Positions 1 through 10,696 of a stretch of 64,000 nt of DNA are shown here, in pieces. Positions within the stretch are counted from its first letter, which is position 1; each line of letters begins with the position of its first letter. The stretch lies in contig QCHY01000004.1 in the NCBI GenBank assembly GCA_003216975.1, positions 42,002 through 106,001 of the forward strand, in the 5' to 3' direction. This stretch comes from Prochlorococcus sp. AG-402-I20 (GTDB lineage Bacteria > Cyanobacteriota > Cyanobacteriia > PCC-6307 > Cyanobiaceae). The translations under genes were made by a program, and so were the position numbers. The notes below the pieces were generated by a model. That model saw only the letters and a program-made list of their open reading frames with translations. It did not search any database and was not told the origin of the DNA.

Positions 1-1
1 T

Positions 2-2752
2 CCAGGTGAATTCGTTTGGGAGCATGCATTGTTATGGACTAAAAGAGAGCTTGAAAAAAGAAAATCTAAAAAGGGTTTGATAAATTATTCTGATCTACTT
101 AAATTATTAGATCCCAAAAACCTACATAGTAATGAAATTAAAGATGAAGTTAATCCAAATAATATCTATAGAAATCTAGAGAAAAGATATAAAGTAGCCC
201 TAATCGATGAATTTCAAGATACTGACCCAGTCCAGTTTAGATTACTAAAAAAAGCCTTTGGTAAACGATCATCACATCTATTACTTATGATTGGAGATCC
301 AAAGCAAGCAATCTACAGTTTCAGAGGTGGAAGCTTAAATACATATATGAAAGCAAGAGAAGCTTGTGATCGAATTCATTTAATGAATGCTAATTATAGA
401 AGTACTAAACCTCTAATTTTGACACTTAATAAATTATTTCTTGATGGTTTAATAAGATCAAATCTATCAACTCAAGAACTTAATCCATGTTCACAAGAAG
501 ATAAACTAGAACTAAATGGAATAAAAGAACCTTTTAAGATAATAAATCTAATATGTAATAATCAAAAAGAAAAATCTCAAAGAATAAAATTAGATTCAAA
601 AAGCAAAATAGAGGATAAAATCCCGAAAGTTGTTGGATCTTATTTGTTAGAGCTATTAAGCAATAATCCCAAGGATTTAAAACCCTCAGATTTTTGTATA
701 TTAGTCAATAGACACGATCAAGCTAATAACATCCATAGCTATTTATCAAAAATAAAAATTCCTTCGCAACTCTTAAGTAATGAAAATATATTTACAAGAA
801 AGGGTGCTCAAATCCTACAGGTTTTCATTAACTGTATCGTCAGTCCACATAATCAACAAAAACTTGCTCTACTAGCTTGTTCTGAGCTAATGCAATGGAA
901 AAAGGAAAAACTTATTAAATCAAAATTTGATGGCGATTTTGATTCATTATCTTCGAAGTTCTATGAGCTTTCAAAATTATTTCCAACGATTGGATTATTA
1001 GGCTGTTTATCTAAATTTCTAGAAGGTAAATCAATAGCTGATCTTTCTAATAGAGGAACTTTATTAGGTGATCTTTACCAAAGCTCTCAGTTAGTAGATG
1101 AACAAATCCATCGACAGAAATTTAATGCATTAAGAGCATCGCAATGGCTTAGTAGTCAAAGATTCCTGTCCATTGAGCAAATACCTGAAGAATATCAACC
1201 TAACAGTGCCGTTAGTAATAGCTCCGTGAATATAATTACAATTCACAAGAGTAAAGGACTTCAATTTAAAATAGTGATTTGTCCATACTTGTGGCAAAAG
1301 CCTCCAGATCGAAAAAGTCATTTATGGAAAGATAATCAAAATCTATTAATTTCTAAAAAGTATAAATGGAATAAAAAATATAGTTTATTCCAAGATTTTA
1401 TTAGAAAAGAATCTTTAAATGAAGCAGAGCGCTTAGCTTACGTTGCTTTTACAAGAGCTAAAAAACAATTAATAGTCCTGTGGGCAAATGCTGCTGGTCA
1501 AGAAGGGAACCCTCTTTCAGGATTTTTATTTGGCTCTGAATCAATAAATCTAAAGATAGAAGACCATACAAAGGAAATGATGGAAAATTCATTCACGAAA
1601 AGAGAACTAAAAGTTGATATTCAAGATATAAAAATAACTGAAACAAATAAGACATGGATTCAATCTAAAAGAGAAGTCAAATTATCGCTTGGAGCAATTC
1701 CTACCCATCAATTTGAGAATAGCTGGGGAAGGTATAGTTTTTCAAAATGGTTAACACAAAGAGATGACGAATTAATACTAAAAAACTTAACAGATGAGTT
1801 AAATGAAGATCATGCATTTAAGGATGAAATTGAGGATATATCTTTCCAAGAAATTGATCAAGTGATTGTAGAGAAAGATCAAAGTTTTAATAGATTAGAA
1901 GATCAGATATGGTCTAAAGAAAGTCCTATTAGTGATTTTCCAAGGGGTCCTATAGCAGGGACTTGTCTTCATAAAATACTTGAAAGAATAGATTTCAATG
2001 ATATTGAAAATGAACTAAAAGTTTCAACTATAATAGAAGAAGAATTAAATATAGTTAATATAAGTAATTCATTTATTGAACCAATTATTATTTTATTAAA
2101 GAGAATTGCAAATATCCCTTTAGGAGGTCCTTTAGGTAAATTTAAAATGAAAAATTTAGATTCTAAAAGCTCTATCAAAGAATTAAAATTTGATATTCCA
2201 ATTTGTCACGAAGCTAATCCAATTAATACTCTCGAATTATCATCAATATTTAGAGAAGATGTTCAAAATAAATATGGCTCAGACTATATAAATAAACTGA
2301 TAGATCTAAATATACATAGCAGTGGTTTCCTAACCGGATCCATAGACCAAGTTTTTGCCGATAACCCGAATCATAAAATTGCTAAATGGTGGGTTTTAGA
2401 TTGGAAAAGTAACTGGATAGGAAATTCCCTATCAAAAGAGCATAGTTCTTCTTGTGGTCCCTCAAATTATTCAATTTCAAAAATGGATGAAGAAATGTAC
2501 CATCATCACTATCCACTACAAGCCCACATATATTTACTTGCTTTACATAGATTTTTAAATTGGAGGCTCCCAGATTATTCACCTCAAAAACATCTTGGAG
2601 GTTACATTTACGTATTTTTGAGAGGGCTTCCAGATGAAGAAGAGTTAGAAGAAAAAAATTTTCTTCAGTGGACTCCAGGCTTAATCGTCGAATCTGCTCC
2701 TATTGAAAGAATTAAAAAATTAGATTTATTGATTAAAAGACAATATAAATGA
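2..2752 (+). CDS. recB: Exodeoxyribonuclease V beta subunit RecB (5' truncated by window edge)
   Basis: UvrD-type helicase motifs (VALIDEFQDTDPVQF, GDPKQAIYSFRGG, VAFTRAKKQL) and C-terminal nuclease-like region (SIDQVF...WVLDWKSN); frame is open upstream of the first ATG to the window edge. Confidence 0.93.
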   Translation, partial: PGEFVWEHALLWTKRELEKRKSKKGLINYSDLLKLLDPKNLHSNEIKDEVNPNNIYRNLEKRYKVALIDEFQDTDPVQFRLLKKAFGKRSSHLLLMIGDPKQAIYSFRGGSLNTYMKAREACDRIHLMNANYRSTKPLILTLNKLFLDGLIRSNLSTQELNPCSQEDKLELNGIKEPFKIINLICNNQKEKSQRIKLDSKSKIEDKIPKVVGSYLLELLSNNPKDLKPSDFCILVNRHDQANNIHSYLSKIKIPSQLLSNENIFTRKGAQILQVFINCIVSPHNQQKLALLACSELMQWKKEKLIKSKFDGDFDSLSSKFYELSKLFPTIGLLGCLSKFLEGKSIADLSNRGTLLGDLYQSSQLVDEQIHRQKFNALRASQWLSSQRFLSIEQIPEEYQPNSAVSNSSVNIITIHKSKGLQFKIVICPYLWQKPPDRKSHLWKDNQNLLISKKYKWNKKYSLFQDFIRKESLNEAERLAYVAFTRAKKQLIVLWANAAGQEGNPLSGFLFGSESINLKIEDHTKEMMENSFTKRELKVDIQDIKITETNKTWIQSKREVKLSLGAIPTHQFENSWGRYSFSKWLTQRDDELILKNLTDELNEDHAFKDEIEDISFQEIDQVIVEKDQSFNRLEDQIWSKESPISDFPRGPIAGTCLHKILERIDFNDIENELKVSTIIEEELNIVNISNSFIEPIIILLKRIANIPLGGPLGKFKMKNLDSKSSIKELKFDIPICHEANPINTLELSSIFREDVQNKYGSDYINKLIDLNIHSSGFLTGSIDQVFADNPNHKIAKWWVLDWKSNWIGNSLSKEHSSSCGPSNYSISKMDEEMYHHHYPLQAHIYLLALHRFLNWRLPDYSPQKHLGGYIYVFLRGLPDEEELEEKNFLQWTPGLIVESAPIERIKKLDLLIKRQYK

Positions 2753-4470
2753 GAGAACCATTGAAAAAAATTTTTTCAACTGATTTAAATAAATCATTGT
2801 TAGCTACTCTTAGTCGCTATTATCCACCTATAGAGTTTAATGAAGCTTTAATAGATATTGTAAATATATTAATGGATGGATTATCAAGAGGCGATATTTA
2901 CATAGACATGAAGAAAATCCCTAAAAATCTTGAACTTAAATATAAAGATTGGCCCAATTATCATATGAAAGCATTATTAGAGAGTGGCTGGACTAAAGGA
3001 GATAACTCCCCAATAGTTTTAAATGGAGACTTGATTAGTTGGCGGCGTACACATAATGAGATAGTAGAGACCATTCAAAAAATACTATTAAGAAATCAAC
3101 CTATTAATCACTCATCAAAACAATTAACTGTTCGAATTAATTCTAGAAGTCTAGAGCATTTAAATGTTCAACAAATAGAAGCTGTTAATCTAGTTAAAAG
3201 TCAAAAAATAATCTTATTAAGTGGTGGCCCCGGCACAGGCAAAACTAGTACAATCCTTCAAATGCTTTTACAAGCACTAACAAGGAATCCAACTCTTAAT
3301 ATTGCAATGGCTGCTCCAACAGGAAAAGCCGCAAAAAAACTAAAGGATACTATTCAGGCGGGTATTGTTGATTTTGAAGATCCTATAAAGGATAAGCTTT
3401 CTAATATTCCTTCTAAAACATTACATAAATGGCTAGAAGCAGGAGCAAATGGCTTCAGAAGAAACTCTCAACGTCTATTAAAATTAGATCTAATAGTCAT
3501 AGATGAGATGTCAATGGTTGACTTGTCAACCATTAATGGACTGCTCGATGCATTAACAAAATCATGTCAAATAATCTTAGTAGGAGATCCTGACCAATTA
3601 TTACCAATAGGAAGTGGTGGTATATGGCAAATTTTACAAGAGAAAGAAACGAAAACAAACCTTCAATCAAACTCAGTCAAACTTACAAAGTCATACCGAA
3701 ACAAAGGAGATATCGCTTTATTAAGAAATACTCTAAAAGATGAGGGAGTCGATGCCTTTTGGCACATGCTATCAATGAAAAAAGATTCATCAAATACAAG
3801 TCAGTACATTTCATCCCTAAAAAGTATTCCAGATCCCGTAGTAAGGACTCTTTTCAACTATAGAAAGAAGCTAAAAAAGTTAACAGAGAATTGTATCAAT
3901 CATATTCCTAATGAAGCCTGGCAATCAAGCATGATTGAGGTAGAACAATCAGTTGACATACTAAAACTCTTTAAATTCATAGATAATCTTCTTATACTTT
4001 GTCCGCAAAGATATGGCCCCTGGGGTGTAAAAAAAATCCACGAGTTCCTTTTAGGAAACAGATTTGAGGAGGAAGTACACAAGTGGGGGGAGGGAACACC
4101 AATCATGGCAAAAAGCAATCAACCTGAAATAGGTTTAGCAAATGGAGACGTTGGGATAATTATTGGAAACGGTGAGAAAAGACGCTTTTTATTTAATGTT
4201 TTTGCTGAGGAACAAAGACTAGTAACTCGATTAATCAACCCATCAAGGTTAAATATATTTGATGCGGCATATGCAATGACAATTCATAAAGCACAGGGAA
4301 GTGAAGCTGATCAAGTCCTTTTACTTTGGCCAAGTACCTCGAAAGTTTCAGAAAAAAATACTCTAAAAAATTTTTTTTCAGATGATTATGAAAAAAGAAT
4401 GCTTTACACAGCAATAACTCGTGCAAAAAAACAATTACTGGTAATTACTAATAAAGAAGAAGACTTTTAA
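2749..4470 (+). CDS. recD: Exodeoxyribonuclease V alpha subunit RecD
   Basis: Walker A LSGGPGTGKTST, VIDEMSMVD, C-terminal AMTIHKAQGSE...YTAITRAKK; overlaps recB stop by 4 nt. Confidence 0.93.
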   Translation: MREPLKKIFSTDLNKSLLATLSRYYPPIEFNEALIDIVNILMDGLSRGDIYIDMKKIPKNLELKYKDWPNYHMKALLESGWTKGDNSPIVLNGDLISWRRTHNEIVETIQKILLRNQPINHSSKQLTVRINSRSLEHLNVQQIEAVNLVKSQKIILLSGGPGTGKTSTILQMLLQALTRNPTLNIAMAAPTGKAAKKLKDTIQAGIVDFEDPIKDKLSNIPSKTLHKWLEAGANGFRRNSQRLLKLDLIVIDEMSMVDLSTINGLLDALTKSCQIILVGDPDQLLPIGSGGIWQILQEKETKTNLQSNSVKLTKSYRNKGDIALLRNTLKDEGVDAFWHMLSMKKDSSNTSQYISSLKSIPDPVVRTLFNYRKKLKKLTENCINHIPNEAWQSSMIEVEQSVDILKLFKFIDNLLILCPQRYGPWGVKKIHEFLLGNRFEEEVHKWGEGTPIMAKSNQPEIGLANGDVGIIIGNGEKRRFLFNVFAEEQRLVTRLINPSRLNIFDAAYAMTIHKAQGSEADQVLLLWPSTSKVSEKNTLKNFFSDDYEKRMLYTAITRAKKQLLVITNKEEDF

Positions 4471-4618
4471 AGATGCGGGTAACTTATTCCTAAAAGGAAT
4501 TTAAAGATGATAAAGTAAAAAAATATATCCCTTTAACAAGGCGAGTCAGCAAAGCACGGTAATACACCGATCGGAAGTTGTCTGCCTAATTTGAAGGACA
4601 AAAGGCAACCATTATTAG

Positions 4619-6385
4619 ATGACAACTAACAATCTACATGAGGATTCCTCATGTCCAGTAGAACAAGATGTTCTCGAGGAATCTACTGAGAAAATATTTG
4701 ATGAAGGTGATCAAAATACAGAAAATGGATTCTCTGTATTTAATTTTAGTGAAGAACTAATTCAAACAATCTCTAAAAAAGGCTACTCATCACCCACTCC
4801 GATTCAAAAAGCTGCAATTCCTGAATTACTTCTTGGTAGAGATTTAGTTGGACAAGCTCAAACAGGTACAGGTAAAACAGCAGCATTTGCATTGCCAATC
4901 CTTGAAAGACTGAAAAAGAATGTTGGACATCCACAAGTTTTAGTTCTAGCTCCAACTCGCGAGTTGGCTATGCAAGTGGCTGAATCATTTCGCACATATT
5001 CCGCAGGTCAACCTCATTTTAAAGTCCTAGCAATATATGGAGGCTCTGATTTCCGAAATCAAATCAACACTCTTAGGAGGGGAGTTGATGTAGTCGTTGG
5101 GACTCCTGGGCGAGTCATGGATCATATGCGCCAAAAGACTCTCAATACTAGTCATTTAAGTTGTTTAGTTCTAGATGAAGCTGATGAAATGTTAAGAATG
5201 GGATTCATTGATGATGTTGAGTGGATTTTAGAACAATTACCAGAGGAGAGACAATTGGTTTTATTCTCAGCAACAATGCCATCTGAGATAAGAAGGTTAT
5301 CAAAAAAATATTTAAACAGTCCTGCGGAAATAACTATAAAAGCAACTGAATTGAAGGAAAGACTTATCAGGCAAAGGTATATAACTGTTCAAAATGTATA
5401 TAAAGTTAATGCCCTTCAAAGAGTACTTGAAGCTGTATCGGAAGAAGGGGTAATAATATTTGCTAGAACAAAAGCTATTACAATTGTAGTAGCTGAAAAA
5501 TTAGAATCATATGGATATAATGTAGCTGTTTTAAATGGAGATATACCTCAAAATCAAAGGGAACGAACTGTTGAAAGATTAAGACAGGGTTCTATCAATA
5601 TTTTAGTAGCGACAGATGTAGCAGCAAGAGGTCTTGATGTTGATCGGATTGGTTTAGTAATAAATTATGATATGCCATTTGATCGCGAAGCGTATGTTCA
5701 TAGAATTGGCAGAACTGGCCGTGCAGGAAGAAATGGTGAAGCTATTCTTTTTGTTAATCCAAGAGAAAGATCATTTTTAAGTAATCTTGAAAGAGCTGTA
5801 GGTCAACCAATTGAGAAAATGGATATCCCAGACAATGAACTTATAAACAGCAACCGAATTAAGAAGCTTAAAGCAAAATTAATAAAAGCCGCCTCAACGG
5901 AAAGACACAACCCAGAAGAGGCTCATATTTTAGAAGAATTAATAAAAAGTGTTGAAAAAGAATTAGATATAGATCCAAAAGACTTAACACTTGCCGCATT
6001 AAATTTAGCAGTTGGCTTTAATGCACTCCTTGAGAATGGGAATGAGGACTGGATCAGGCAATCAGCTCAAAGAAATACAAGAAATGATCGACGAGACAAT
6101 AAATTCAAACAACGTCGAAGAGGTGATTTTGATAACAACAGACTTGAAGATGAAATGGACAGATTCAGAGTTGAAGTTGGTCACCGAGACAGAGTGAAGC
6201 CAGGTAATTTAGTTGGTGCAATTGCTAATGAAGCAGGATTAAAAGGGAGATCAATTGGCAGAATAAGAATATTTGAAAATTACAGCCTAGTAGATTTGCC
6301 GAAACAAATGCCTGATAAAGTTTTTCAAGCTTTAAAGAAAGTCAAAGTAATGAATAGAGAATTACAGATAAACAGAACTGACTAA
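4619..6385 (+). CDS. deaD: DEAD-box ATP-dependent RNA helicase with DbpA-type RNA-binding C-terminus
   Basis: AQTGTGKTAAF, PTRELA, VLDEADEML, SATMP, HRIGRTGRAGRNG; C-terminal GAIANEAGLKGRSIGRIRIFENYSLVDLP. Confidence 0.93.
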   Translation: MTTNNLHEDSSCPVEQDVLEESTEKIFDEGDQNTENGFSVFNFSEELIQTISKKGYSSPTPIQKAAIPELLLGRDLVGQAQTGTGKTAAFALPILERLKKNVGHPQVLVLAPTRELAMQVAESFRTYSAGQPHFKVLAIYGGSDFRNQINTLRRGVDVVVGTPGRVMDHMRQKTLNTSHLSCLVLDEADEMLRMGFIDDVEWILEQLPEERQLVLFSATMPSEIRRLSKKYLNSPAEITIKATELKERLIRQRYITVQNVYKVNALQRVLEAVSEEGVIIFARTKAITIVVAEKLESYGYNVAVLNGDIPQNQRERTVERLRQGSINILVATDVAARGLDVDRIGLVINYDMPFDREAYVHRIGRTGRAGRNGEAILFVNPRERSFLSNLERAVGQPIEKMDIPDNELINSNRIKKLKAKLIKAASTERHNPEEAHILEELIKSVEKELDIDPKDLTLAALNLAVGFNALLENGNEDWIRQSAQRNTRNDRRDNKFKQRRRGDFDNNRLEDEMDRFRVEVGHRDRVKPGNLVGAIANEAGLKGRSIGRIRIFENYSLVDLPKQMPDKVFQALKKVKVMNRELQINRTD

Positions 6386-6396
6386 AAAGATTAAAT

Positions 6397-6672
6397 ATGG
6401 TTTATAAAATATTTCTCAGAAGCATAATTACATATTTGATTTTAGTAATCAGTAGTCCATTAGAGAATAAGGCAGCACATAAAAATAATCTAATTAATGA
6501 ATTATGTATTGCATCAATTAAATCAAAATTTAAATATGAGGATAAGAAACTTTCAGATGAAATTAGTCATTTTACATGTAAATGTTTTATGGAAAGATAT
6601 AGATCTGGATCTTCAATAAAAAACTCACGTGATTACTGCAAAGATATAGCTACAGAGAAATATAATCTCTAA
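6397..6672 (+). CDS. Small putative secreted hypothetical protein with several Cys residues
   Basis: Intact 91 aa ORF between two same-strand genes; hydrophobic N-terminus followed by Cys-containing region. Confidence 0.55.
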   Translation: MVYKIFLRSIITYLILVISSPLENKAAHKNNLINELCIASIKSKFKYEDKKLSDEISHFTCKCFMERYRSGSSIKNSRDYCKDIATEKYNL

Positions 6673-6693
6673 TTAAAAGAAATCTTCATACTA

Positions 6694-8475
6694 ATGATTG
6701 ATTCAAAATCCAAAAAACCATTAATAAGACTTTTGGATAATCTTAAAAGTCAAAAGAGTCTTATCTACTCAGCTATTACATGCTCTATATTAAATAAATT
6801 TTTTGATCTAGCACCACCTGTCCTGATTGGCATATCAGTTGATGTTGTAGTAAGGAAAGAGAGTTCATGGCTTGGTTCTATTGGATTTAATACAGTCCCA
6901 GATCAACTTCTTGCACTTGCATTTATATCCTTTTTAATATGGAGCGCTGAATCATTCTTTGAATATTTATATGGATTAATGTGGAGAAATTTAGCACAAA
7001 AAACACAACACTATTTGAGGATCAAGGCATATGATCATTTGCAACAGCTAGAAATGACATTTTTTGAATCAGACAATACAGGAAGGCTAATGACAGTGCT
7101 TAATGATGATATCAATCAACTAGAAAGATTCTTAGATGAAGGGGCAAATAAAATTATTCAGTTAATAATTACTGTTTGTATTGTTGGAGGAGCAATGATT
7201 TTCTTAGCTCCGGGAATTGCATTACTAGCATTCATCCCAATTCCATTTATTTTATGGGGTTCAATTAATTTTCAGAAGAGTCTAGCTCCTCGTTACCGTG
7301 AAGTTAGAAATAGAGCTGGAGATCTTGCCTCAAGACTTAATAACAACCTCAGTGGAATGCTTACTATTAAAAGTTTCGCTACTGAGGATTGGGAACTTGA
7401 AAGATTAAGGCTCGATAGCAATTTATATCAAGAAAGTAATAGAAAAGCAATTAAGTTATCAGCTGCATTTATCCCATTAATTAGATTTGCAATCCTATTT
7501 GCATTCCTTGCAATATTAATTGCTGGCGGTTTCCAGACTTGGAAAGAATTAATGCCAGTTGGAACTTATAGTTTTTTAGTATTTATTACTCAAAGATTAT
7601 TATGGCCCTTAACAACACTAGGGCATATTTTAGATGATTATCAAAGATCAATGGCTTCAACAAATAGAGTTTTAGATTTAATAGATACTCCAATAAAAAT
7701 TAAAACAGGCAAAGTCAAATTACATCCAAATAATGTCAAAGGTGAAATCAAATTTAAAAATATTGATTTTACATATCAAGGTAGGTCTCAAGTTATAAAA
7801 AACTTCAATTTAAATATTACTCCCGGCAAGAAAATAGGCATTGTAGGTGCTACCGGTTCTGGTAAAAGTACACTGGTTAAACTATTATTAAGACTGTATA
7901 AAATCAGTAAAGGATCAATAGAAATTGATGGGAACTCAATTGAATCATTAGATTTAAAAAGTCTACGACGATGTATTGCATTAGTAAGCCAGGAAACATA
8001 TTTATTCCAAGGCTCAATTGAAGAAAATATTTCTTATGGATCACAAAATGTTGATAAATCAAAAATTAAAAATGCTGCAGACATTGCCGAAGCAACTGAA
8101 TTTATTAGTCAACTGCCAGAAGGGTTAAAAACAATAGTGGGAGAAAGAGGACAAAAGTTATCAGGCGGACAAAGACAAAGAATTGCTATCGCGAGGGCAA
8201 TCTTAAAAAACGCACCAATATTAATATTAGATGAGGCAACAGCATCTGTAGACAATGAAACTGAAGCCGCGATTCAAAGATCTCTAAAGAAGATAACAAA
8301 TAGTTGTACAACAATTGTTATTGCACATCGTTTAAGCACTGTAATAGATGCTGACGAAATTATAGTTTTAGATAAAGGTAAAATTATCGAGAAAGGAACA
8401 CATGTTTCTCTTCTAAAAAATAGAGGTTTCTATTACTACCTTTGGAAAATTCAAGCTGGTGAAAATCAAACTTAA
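6694..8475 (+). CDS. ABC transporter, fused permease and ATP-binding protein (multidrug/lipid exporter type)
   Basis: TM domain followed by GATGSGKSTL, LSGGQRQRIAIARA, LILDEATASVD. Confidence 0.92.
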   Translation: MIDSKSKKPLIRLLDNLKSQKSLIYSAITCSILNKFFDLAPPVLIGISVDVVVRKESSWLGSIGFNTVPDQLLALAFISFLIWSAESFFEYLYGLMWRNLAQKTQHYLRIKAYDHLQQLEMTFFESDNTGRLMTVLNDDINQLERFLDEGANKIIQLIITVCIVGGAMIFLAPGIALLAFIPIPFILWGSINFQKSLAPRYREVRNRAGDLASRLNNNLSGMLTIKSFATEDWELERLRLDSNLYQESNRKAIKLSAAFIPLIRFAILFAFLAILIAGGFQTWKELMPVGTYSFLVFITQRLLWPLTTLGHILDDYQRSMASTNRVLDLIDTPIKIKTGKVKLHPNNVKGEIKFKNIDFTYQGRSQVIKNFNLNITPGKKIGIVGATGSGKSTLVKLLLRLYKISKGSIEIDGNSIESLDLKSLRRCIALVSQETYLFQGSIEENISYGSQNVDKSKIKNAADIAEATEFISQLPEGLKTIVGERGQKLSGGQRQRIAIARAILKNAPILILDEATASVDNETEAAIQRSLKKITNSCTTIVIAHRLSTVIDADEIIVLDKGKIIEKGTHVSLLKNRGFYYYLWKIQAGENQT

Positions 8476-8476
8476 A

Positions 8477-9022
8477 TTATATGAAAAAAGTGAGAGAACT
8501 AACTACTCTTTTAAAAGTGTCTTGCATTTTTGACCAGCGTTCTTCACTGGTGCTAGCGGCTAATGTATATAAATAACCTCTTTCCACGACGACAGTAGCG
8601 ATTTCGTGCCTGCTCTTTTCTTCTAAATCAATAGAGTATTCAAGATCATAGAATTTACGTTCATCAACTTCCCTCTCTGAAGCATCAATTAATTGAATAG
8701 GATTATTAATATTTTTTTCACCAAAAAGTCTTTCCCCTACAGCATCCGCCCCACCTAAATCATCTAAATCCACTTCATTTTCCAATTTAGAAATTACAAG
8801 ACTGAGAGTCTCATCGGAGTTGATCAAGTCATGGTAAACAACCTCTGGCCCATTATCGACAGCCACTCTCGTCCACCCTGTTGGGAAAAGAAAACCATAT
8901 CGTCCATCTTGACTTTTAAAAGGTTCCAACCCGGCTGCTCCACCTGTAGAGCAAGCTCCGAGCGTCAAGATCAACGCTATGGCCAAAAGGGATTTAAAAG
9001 ATGTTCGAAAAAATTTGATCAT
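8477..9022 (-). CDS. PsbP/CyanoP family photosystem II lipoprotein
   Basis: Lipobox-like LTLGACS; PsbP-fold sequence FKSQDGRYGFLFPTGWTRVAVDNGPEVVYHDLI. Confidence 0.85.
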   Translation of the reverse strand: MIKFFRTSFKSLLAIALILTLGACSTGGAAGLEPFKSQDGRYGFLFPTGWTRVAVDNGPEVVYHDLINSDETLSLVISKLENEVDLDDLGGADAVGERLFGEKNINNPIQLIDASEREVDERKFYDLEYSIDLEEKSRHEIATVVVERGYLYTLAASTSEERWSKMQDTFKRVVSSLTFFI

Positions 9023-9141
9023 TTTGGAGACTCAAGCATCACTATTTTGATACATTTCTAATTTAACTGACGGAAATCTTCTTTAAATTACTGCAACCCA
9101 GACAAAAGTCTGACTACATTCAAGTTAATTGCTTCTGAACT

Positions 9142-9741
9142 CTGAGCGGCTTCACTAAACCATTATCTAAATTAATTGATCAGTTTGAGCAATTGCCTGG
9201 TATCGGACCCAGAACTGCTCAAAGATTAGCTCTTCATCTTTTGCGTCAGCCAGAAGACAAAATAAGATTGTTTTCAGAAGCTCTAGTTAATGCGAAAAGT
9301 CAAGTAGGTCAATGCAAGAAGTGTTTTCATTTAACTGCAGGTGAACTATGCGAAATTTGTTTAAACAAAGAAAGAAATCAAGATCTAATTTGCGTTGTTT
9401 CCGAGTCAAGAGATTTACTTGCACTTGAACGAACTCACGAATATAAAGGGCTTTATCATGTTATTGGTGGACTGATTTCTCCTATGGATGGCATTGGACC
9501 AGAGATGCTTGAAATATCAAGTCTTATAAGAAGAGTGGATAAAGAAAATATAAAAGAAGTCATACTTGCCTTAACTCCAAGTATTGAAGGGGATACTACG
9601 AGTCTTTATGTTGGAAGATTATTAAAACCTTTCACAAAAGTCACTCGTATTGCTTATGGACTTCCTGTTGGAAGTGAGTTGGAATATGCCGATGAAGTAA
9701 CACTTTCGCGTGCTTTAGAAGGACGTAGAGATTTAGATTAA
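9142..9741 (+). CDS. recR: Recombination protein RecR; start tentatively CTG at 9142 (first TTG only at 9193)
   Basis: [13 protein letters not shown], zinc motif [16 protein letters not shown], Toprim region; in-frame codons 9142-9192 read [17 protein letters not shown], which looks like genuine RecR N-terminus. Confidence 0.88.
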   Translation: MSGFTKPLSKLIDQFEQLPGIGPRTAQRLALHLLRQPEDKIRLFSEALVNAKSQVGQCKKCFHLTAGELCEICLNKERNQDLICVVSESRDLLALERTHEYKGLYHVIGGLISPMDGIGPEMLEISSLIRRVDKENIKEVILALTPSIEGDTTSLYVGRLLKPFTKVTRIAYGLPVGSELEYADEVTLSRALEGRRDLD

Positions 9742-9754
9742 TCATCAAACCAAA

Positions 9755-10687
9755 ATGACCGCAACCACAAGAAAAACAACAAAATATAGTAGGTTCCTTC
9801 CAGAAGAACGTTTACCTAATTGGATCAAACCATCCATAGGGAACGCATCTCAACTAGAAAAAGTTCAAAAGCTAGTAAAGGAAAATAGATTACATACAAT
9901 CTGTGAGGAAGGTAGGTGTCCAAACAGAGGTGAATGTTATGCAGCTGGTACGGCTACTTTTTTATTAGGTGGCTCAATTTGTACAAGGAGCTGTGCATTC
10001 TGCCAAGTAGAGAAAGGAAAGTCACCCGAAAAAGTAAATCTTTTTGAAGCAGAAAAAGTTGCAAAGGCTGTTCAAATCTTAGAACTCAAGTATGTGGTAC
10101 TAACCGCAGTCGCAAGAGATGATTTACCTGATCACGGCGCAAGTCTATTCACGACAACAATGGAAGCAATTAGATCATTGAATCCTGGTGTCGCGATAGA
10201 GGTACTAACACCAGATTTTTGGGGTGGAAACAACAAGGACAATAACAAAAAGCAAAGAGAGCGACTTAAGCTAGTTCTCTCGGCTGATCCTATTTGCTTC
10301 AACCATAATCTTGAGACTGTCAAGAGACTTCAAAGAGAAGTCAGGAGAGGAGCTACTTACGAACATTCACTAAACCTTCTTAAATCTGCTAAGGAAATTG
10401 CTCCAAAGATTCCTACAAAATCAGGAATAATGCTTGGACTTGGAGAAAAGTTTCATGAAATAATTCAAACCCTTAAGGACCTAAGAGAAGTCGACTGCCA
10501 ATATCTAACCATCGGTCAATATTTACGACCTTCACTTGCTCATATTCCAGTTTCTCATTACTGGTCACCTGCAAAATTCAATGATTTTGCAGACATAGCA
10601 AAGGGATTAGGTTTCAAAAAAGTAAACAGCGGTCCATTAGTAAGAAGCAGTTACCATGCAAATGACACCTTAGATTTAGTCTCCTAA
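9755..10687 (+). CDS. lipA: Lipoyl synthase
   Basis: [12 protein letters not shown] and radical-SAM CTRSCAFC motifs; SGIMLGLGE. Confidence 0.95.
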   Translation: MTATTRKTTKYSRFLPEERLPNWIKPSIGNASQLEKVQKLVKENRLHTICEEGRCPNRGECYAAGTATFLLGGSICTRSCAFCQVEKGKSPEKVNLFEAEKVAKAVQILELKYVVLTAVARDDLPDHGASLFTTTMEAIRSLNPGVAIEVLTPDFWGGNNKDNNKKQRERLKLVLSADPICFNHNLETVKRLQREVRRGATYEHSLNLLKSAKEIAPKIPTKSGIMLGLGEKFHEIIQTLKDLREVDCQYLTIGQYLRPSLAHIPVSHYWSPAKFNDFADIAKGLGFKKVNSGPLVRSSYHANDTLDLVS

Positions 10688-10696
10688 AAAATTTAA

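Noticed and set aside
6012-6197. 61-aa alternate-frame ORF within deaD
   Set aside because: Lies wholly inside the helicase C-terminal region; composition mirrors the parent frame.
9100-9113. CAGAC-AAAA-GTCTG hairpin before recR
   Set aside because: Only 5 bp, no T-run; not distinguishable from chance.
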